Source: Streptosporangium subroseum (GTDB lineage: Bacteria > Actinomycetota > Actinomycetes > Streptosporangiales > Streptosporangiaceae). Taken from it: DNA of 64,000 nt. Location of the stretch: the NCBI RefSeq assembly GCF_900188345.1, contig NZ_FZOD01000001.1:310001-374000 (forward strand), given 5' to 3'. The notes under the pieces were generated by a model. It saw only the letters and a program-made list of their open reading frames with translations. It was not told the origin of the DNA and did no database searches. Positions 60,824-64,000 of the stretch are shown here, piece after piece (positions within the stretch are counted from its first letter, which is position 1; every line of letters begins with the position of its first letter). Made by a program: the position numbers and the translations under genes.

Positions 60824-63800
60824 TCAGCGGTCGAACCAGCGGTACATGGGCGAGTTCGGTCCCCACGTGCCCGGGCGGCCGTGCTTGTCCTTCGTGACGA
60901 AGATGCTCGGCTCGGAGGCGGTCATGCCGCCGCCGGTGGAGCGTGCCGTGACGAACCAGGCGTAGGCCGTGTCCTCCTTGAGCCGGTTCCAGGTCACCGA
61001 GGCGACCTGACCTGAGGCGACCGTGCTCTTGCCGATGGTCCGGGTGGGCTTGTAGAGCGCCAGCGAGTCGGTCTGGAAGCTCGTCGTACGGGAGGTGAGA
61101 TCGACCGGCAGCACCATGTTGTCCTCGAGCCCGTTGTAGCGGTGCAGCGGGTCGAACTCCATGGCTCCGAAGTCGTTGAGCAGCGGGGAGTAGGTGTCCA
61201 CGCTCAGCTCCGCCCGCTTGACGTTGAACTGCAGCAGCCGGAAGAAGCTCGCGCCGAACTGGAGCTGGTCGGCCGGGTTGTATCCGCCGATCTCGGTGAG
61301 CCCGAGACGGTCGGCCGACACCGTGTAGAACTGGTAGTCCGCCAGCAGCTCGACGACGCCGTTGCCGACCTGGCCCACCTTGGGCTTCACGTTGGTGCCC
61401 ACGCCGTGCTCGTGTCCGGCGAGGATGAGGAAGACGTTCGCGTTCTTCTCGACCACCGTCTTGTAGAGCATCGAACCGTCGGGGGCGGAGAATCCGGCGC
61501 CGCGCCCGTCGGGGTTGGTGCTCGGCACGAGGTAGTCGTGCGAGAGCAGGATGCCGTTGCGGTTGGGGAACTTCTTGAAGACGGAGTCGGCCCATTCGGC
61601 CTCCTCCCTCGTCACGCCGTACGACAGGCCGACCACGACGAAGTCCAGTCCGCCCGCCGAGAACAGGTCGTAGTGGTTCTGGTTGTCGCCTTCCTTCCAC
61701 GGGCCGCCGTACTTGGCGTGCTGCCAGCCCTGCGACACTGTCTGGTACCGGCCCGGGCCGTAGTACTTGTTGTATATGGCGTCCGGCCCGTCCTCGGTGC
61801 CCGACTGGTTGTCGTGGTTGCCGGCGATCACACCGTTCGGGATGTTCGCGTCGTCCAGCACGCGCTGCTGCTTCGAGGACACCTCGAACTCGCCGACGAC
61901 CTGCCGCTGCGTGGCCTCGTCGGCGGGCTTGCGGATGTTGTTCTCGATGATGTCGCCGGTGTGCGCGACGTACGAGATCTTGCGCGCGTCCTTGTTCGCC
62001 GTGATCCAGTCTACGACGCCGGCGTAGGCGGACTCCCACACCGCGCGCTCCTCGGCGGTCTCCTGCTCCACCGCGCCCTCGGAGATGTACTGCGTGTCGG
62101 TGTAGTGGACGATCGAGAAGTCGTACGTGGCGGGGTCGGCGAAGCCGTTCGGGTCGCCGGGCTCGATGTCGTCGGCGAACGGGTCCTCGCCCGTCACCAT
62201 GACGTGGACCTGCTGCTTGTCGACGTACTCCCCGTCGACGACGGCCGTGAGAACGGTCTTGCCGCCGGCGGCGCCCCGGGTGCTCGTCAGGAGGTCCCAC
62301 GCCGTGGTCTTCGTGTTCCACACCCGCAGCGACGCCAGGCGCTCGGGGTCGATGGCGCCCTCCCAGCGCAGGACCGGCGAGTCCACGTGGCCCTTCACCT
62401 GGACGTCGTACCGCTGGTAGATCAGGTCCCGGCCGGCGGGCGCGTCGAGGGTCCTGCCGTCGGCGGGATCGAGCCCGTCGGTCTTGACGCGCCTCTCGCC
62501 CGGGATCCGCAGGGTCGTGGGGACGGACGGGGCCGTGCCCTGGAACACCTCGTCCGGAGTCAGGATCTCGGCCTCGGAGAACGTCGCCGTCACCTTGCCG
62601 CCGTCGGGTTCGGCCACCTTCGCCGAGAGCCTGACGGGATCCGACACGTTGGTGGTCCCCACCGCCGGGGTCAACTCGGTGGGGATGTCCGGGATGCCCG
62701 CGGATTCGAACACGATCTCGCGGGTCAGGGTGTTGCCGAGCCCGTCGGTGCCGGTCACGGCCAGGGTGTGCTTACCGGCCTTCAGGCCCGGGCCCACCTG
62801 GGCGCCCAGGGCGATCGGCCGACCGTCGAGCTTGACGTCCGGCCCGGACACGACGCTGGAGGCGTCCTCGATCTTGACATCCAGCACGACCGAGGCGGTG
62901 ATCTTCTTGTTCGCGGCCGGGACGCTCTTGACGACCTGCGGCGCGGAGTTGTCGGTGATCAGGAGGCGGGTGGCGATCTCACCCGTGGTCGACTTCGCGG
63001 CCAGGGTGTGCTTGCCGTCCTTGAGGGCGGTGGTGTCGAGGTCCGCGCGCAGGCCGCGGGCCGGAGCGTCCACGAGGAACTCGAGGTCGATCTCGGTCAG
63101 CGGGTTCACGGTGTCGCCGCAGTTGCCGTCGCCCATGCCGTACGAGGCCTTGAGCATCTGGCCGGTTGCCGTGCCCTGCGCCGGGGTGAGGGCGATGTTC
63201 GAGATCGTGAAGTCGTCGCGGTTGTTGCCGCAGGACGTCGGGAAGGTGCCGGTCACGAAGTCGACCGTGTTCCAGCCGGGCACGAGGAACTCGTTCGGGA
63301 TCGTGAGGTCGACGCGCCGGCTCACGAAGTCGCCGTCGAGCACGACCTTCTGGCCGTTGACGAGCACGAAGTTCTGGTAGCGCGCCTCGATCGAGTTGGT
63401 GGCCACGTTGAAGCTGAGGGTCGCGTTGCCCGAGCCGAGCGTCTCGATGACGTGCGCCGCCGGGGCGTCGATCGTGTAGCGCAGCTCGGCCTCGCGGAGG
63501 AGGGTCTGGTTGTCGCCGCAGGCGCCGTCGCCCATGGCGTACGACGGTTTGATGTCCTGGCCGGTCACGGTGGCGCCGTCGAGGGCGAGATCGAGGTTCG
63601 CGATCGCGAAGTCGTCGCGGTTGTTGCCGCAGGACTCCTTGAGGTCTCCGGTGACGACCTTGATCGTGTTGTCGCCGGGCACCAGGAACCGGGCCGGGAC
63701 CGCGACGGTCACGCGCCGGCTCACCCAGGAGCCGCCCAGGTCGATGCGCTTGCCGTTGACGAGCAGGAAGTTGTCGAACCTGTCGTCGATCGAGTCCGCG

Positions 63801-64000
63801 CCCACGTCGAAGCCGAACACCGCGGCGCCGTTGCCGAGCGTGGCCTTCGTGGCGGGTTCGGCGTCGTCGACGGTGAGGGAGTCGACGCCGCCCTCGCCGG
63901 CGGCCGGGACCATGGCGAAGATCGGCTTGGTGCCCGCCACGAGCGTGCCGTCCACGGGCATCAGCCGCGGCGCCCCGGCCGGAGCGTTGTTCACGGTCAC
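60824..64000 (-). CDS. large secreted metallophosphoesterase, N-terminus outside window
   Basis: At least 1058 residues; the gene continues past the right edge, so the start and signal are not visible. Residues 20 to about 310 hold two homologous beta domains (GNGAAVFGFDVGADSIDDRF; GSGNATLSFNVATNSIEARY) that share SRRV, VPGxNT, SCGNNRDDF and YxMGDGxCGD. Several Ig-like units follow (GKHTLAVTGTDGLGNTLTRE). The calcineurin-like catalytic domain has HYTDTQY, VAHTGDIIENN, GVIAGNHDNQSG, ILLSHDYLVPS and ILAGHEHGVGT. The first motif has Gln instead of His. It ends in a beta domain. It probably cleaves extracellular phosphoesters. Confidence 0.85.
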   Translation of the reverse strand: MTVNNAPAGAPRLMPVDGTLVAGTKPIFAMVPAAGEGGVDSLTVDDAEPATKATLGNGAAVFGFDVGADSIDDRFDNFLLVNGKRIDLGGSWVSRRVTVAVPARFLVPGDNTIKVVTGDLKESCGNNRDDFAIANLDLALDGATVTGQDIKPSYAMGDGACGDNQTLLREAELRYTIDAPAAHVIETLGSGNATLSFNVATNSIEARYQNFVLVNGQKVVLDGDFVSRRVDLTIPNEFLVPGWNTVDFVTGTFPTSCGNNRDDFTISNIALTPAQGTATGQMLKASYGMGDGNCGDTVNPLTEIDLEFLVDAPARGLRADLDTTALKDGKHTLAAKSTTGEIATRLLITDNSAPQVVKSVPAANKKITASVVLDVKIEDASSVVSGPDVKLDGRPIALGAQVGPGLKAGKHTLAVTGTDGLGNTLTREIVFESAGIPDIPTELTPAVGTTNVSDPVRLSAKVAEPDGGKVTATFSEAEILTPDEVFQGTAPSVPTTLRIPGERRVKTDGLDPADGRTLDAPAGRDLIYQRYDVQVKGHVDSPVLRWEGAIDPERLASLRVWNTKTTAWDLLTSTRGAAGGKTVLTAVVDGEYVDKQQVHVMVTGEDPFADDIEPGDPNGFADPATYDFSIVHYTDTQYISEGAVEQETAEERAVWESAYAGVVDWITANKDARKISYVAHTGDIIENNIRKPADEATQRQVVGEFEVSSKQQRVLDDANIPNGVIAGNHDNQSGTEDGPDAIYNKYYGPGRYQTVSQGWQHAKYGGPWKEGDNQNHYDLFSAGGLDFVVVGLSYGVTREEAEWADSVFKKFPNRNGILLSHDYLVPSTNPDGRGAGFSAPDGSMLYKTVVEKNANVFLILAGHEHGVGTNVKPKVGQVGNGVVELLADYQFYTVSADRLGLTEIGGYNPADQLQFGASFFRLLQFNVKRAELSVDTYSPLLNDFGAMEFDPLHRYNGLEDNMVLPVDLTSRTTSFQTDSLALYKPTRTIGKSTVASGQVASVTWNRLKEDTAYAWFVTARSTGGGMTASEPSIFVTKDKHGRPGTWGPNSPMYRWFDR

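Overview
The window is high-GC DNA with GTG/TTG starts, short ATGA/GTGA overlaps and Shine-Dalgarno AGGAGG sites. Its gene families (DUF5937-ArsR, DUF4097, EACC1-caspase, type III Wadjet, PS-10/S37 peptidase) point to a filamentous actinomycete. My best guess is the Streptosporangiales, but that is inference. No rRNA or tRNA gene, CRISPR array or complete insertion sequence was seen. The last gene runs off the right edge.

1-9 kb: a metabolic and regulatory patchwork. It holds an alpha/beta hydrolase divergent from a PadR regulator, an ArsR/DUF5937 regulator divergent from an MFS exporter around a perfect palindrome, a wrecked DUF4097 locus (transporter and regulator reduced to stubs, with a Tn3 transposase scrap), an orphan histidine kinase, an O-methyltransferase and a damaged MazG-like gene. 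9-18 kb: a secreted class-A-like serine hydrolase with PKD and post-COAP-1-like domains, a GNAT enzyme, a toxin-antitoxin pair with its operator, a gene split by one in-frame amber codon inside a hairpin, and a TetR-P450 operon divergent from a class-C-like serine hydrolase across a perfect 25-bp palindrome.

18.7-26.4 kb: a first conflict/defence-like region of somewhat lower GC. It carries an EACC1-caspase pair, a HEPN-RAMA fusion, an unassigned zinc-ribbon protein, a frameshifted double Clp-N protein, a GIY-YIG-like protein and decayed copies of one membrane-protein family. 26.6-44 kb is mostly metabolic: an M20 peptidase, a sugar ABC importer with a Gfo/Idh/MocA oxidoreductase, a zinc dehydrogenase, a Tat-signal SDR, a NarL-type two-component pair preceded by a nine-copy 26-bp tandem repeat, a thiolase-like protein and a secreted S37 peptidase.

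44-58.2 kb: a second defence island. An AbiL-like pair (AAA ATPase plus RloB) is divergent from a complete type III Wadjet operon, jetABCD. Each side carries reciprocally decayed copies of the same genes: a jetD scrap, a hypothetical gene and a DUF2786 scrap on the left; intact jetD, a hypothetical-gene scrap and intact DUF2786 on the right. This suggests an old segmental duplication around the island. The window ends with a sirtuin, a HupE/UreJ-like membrane protein and a very large secreted metallophosphoesterase.
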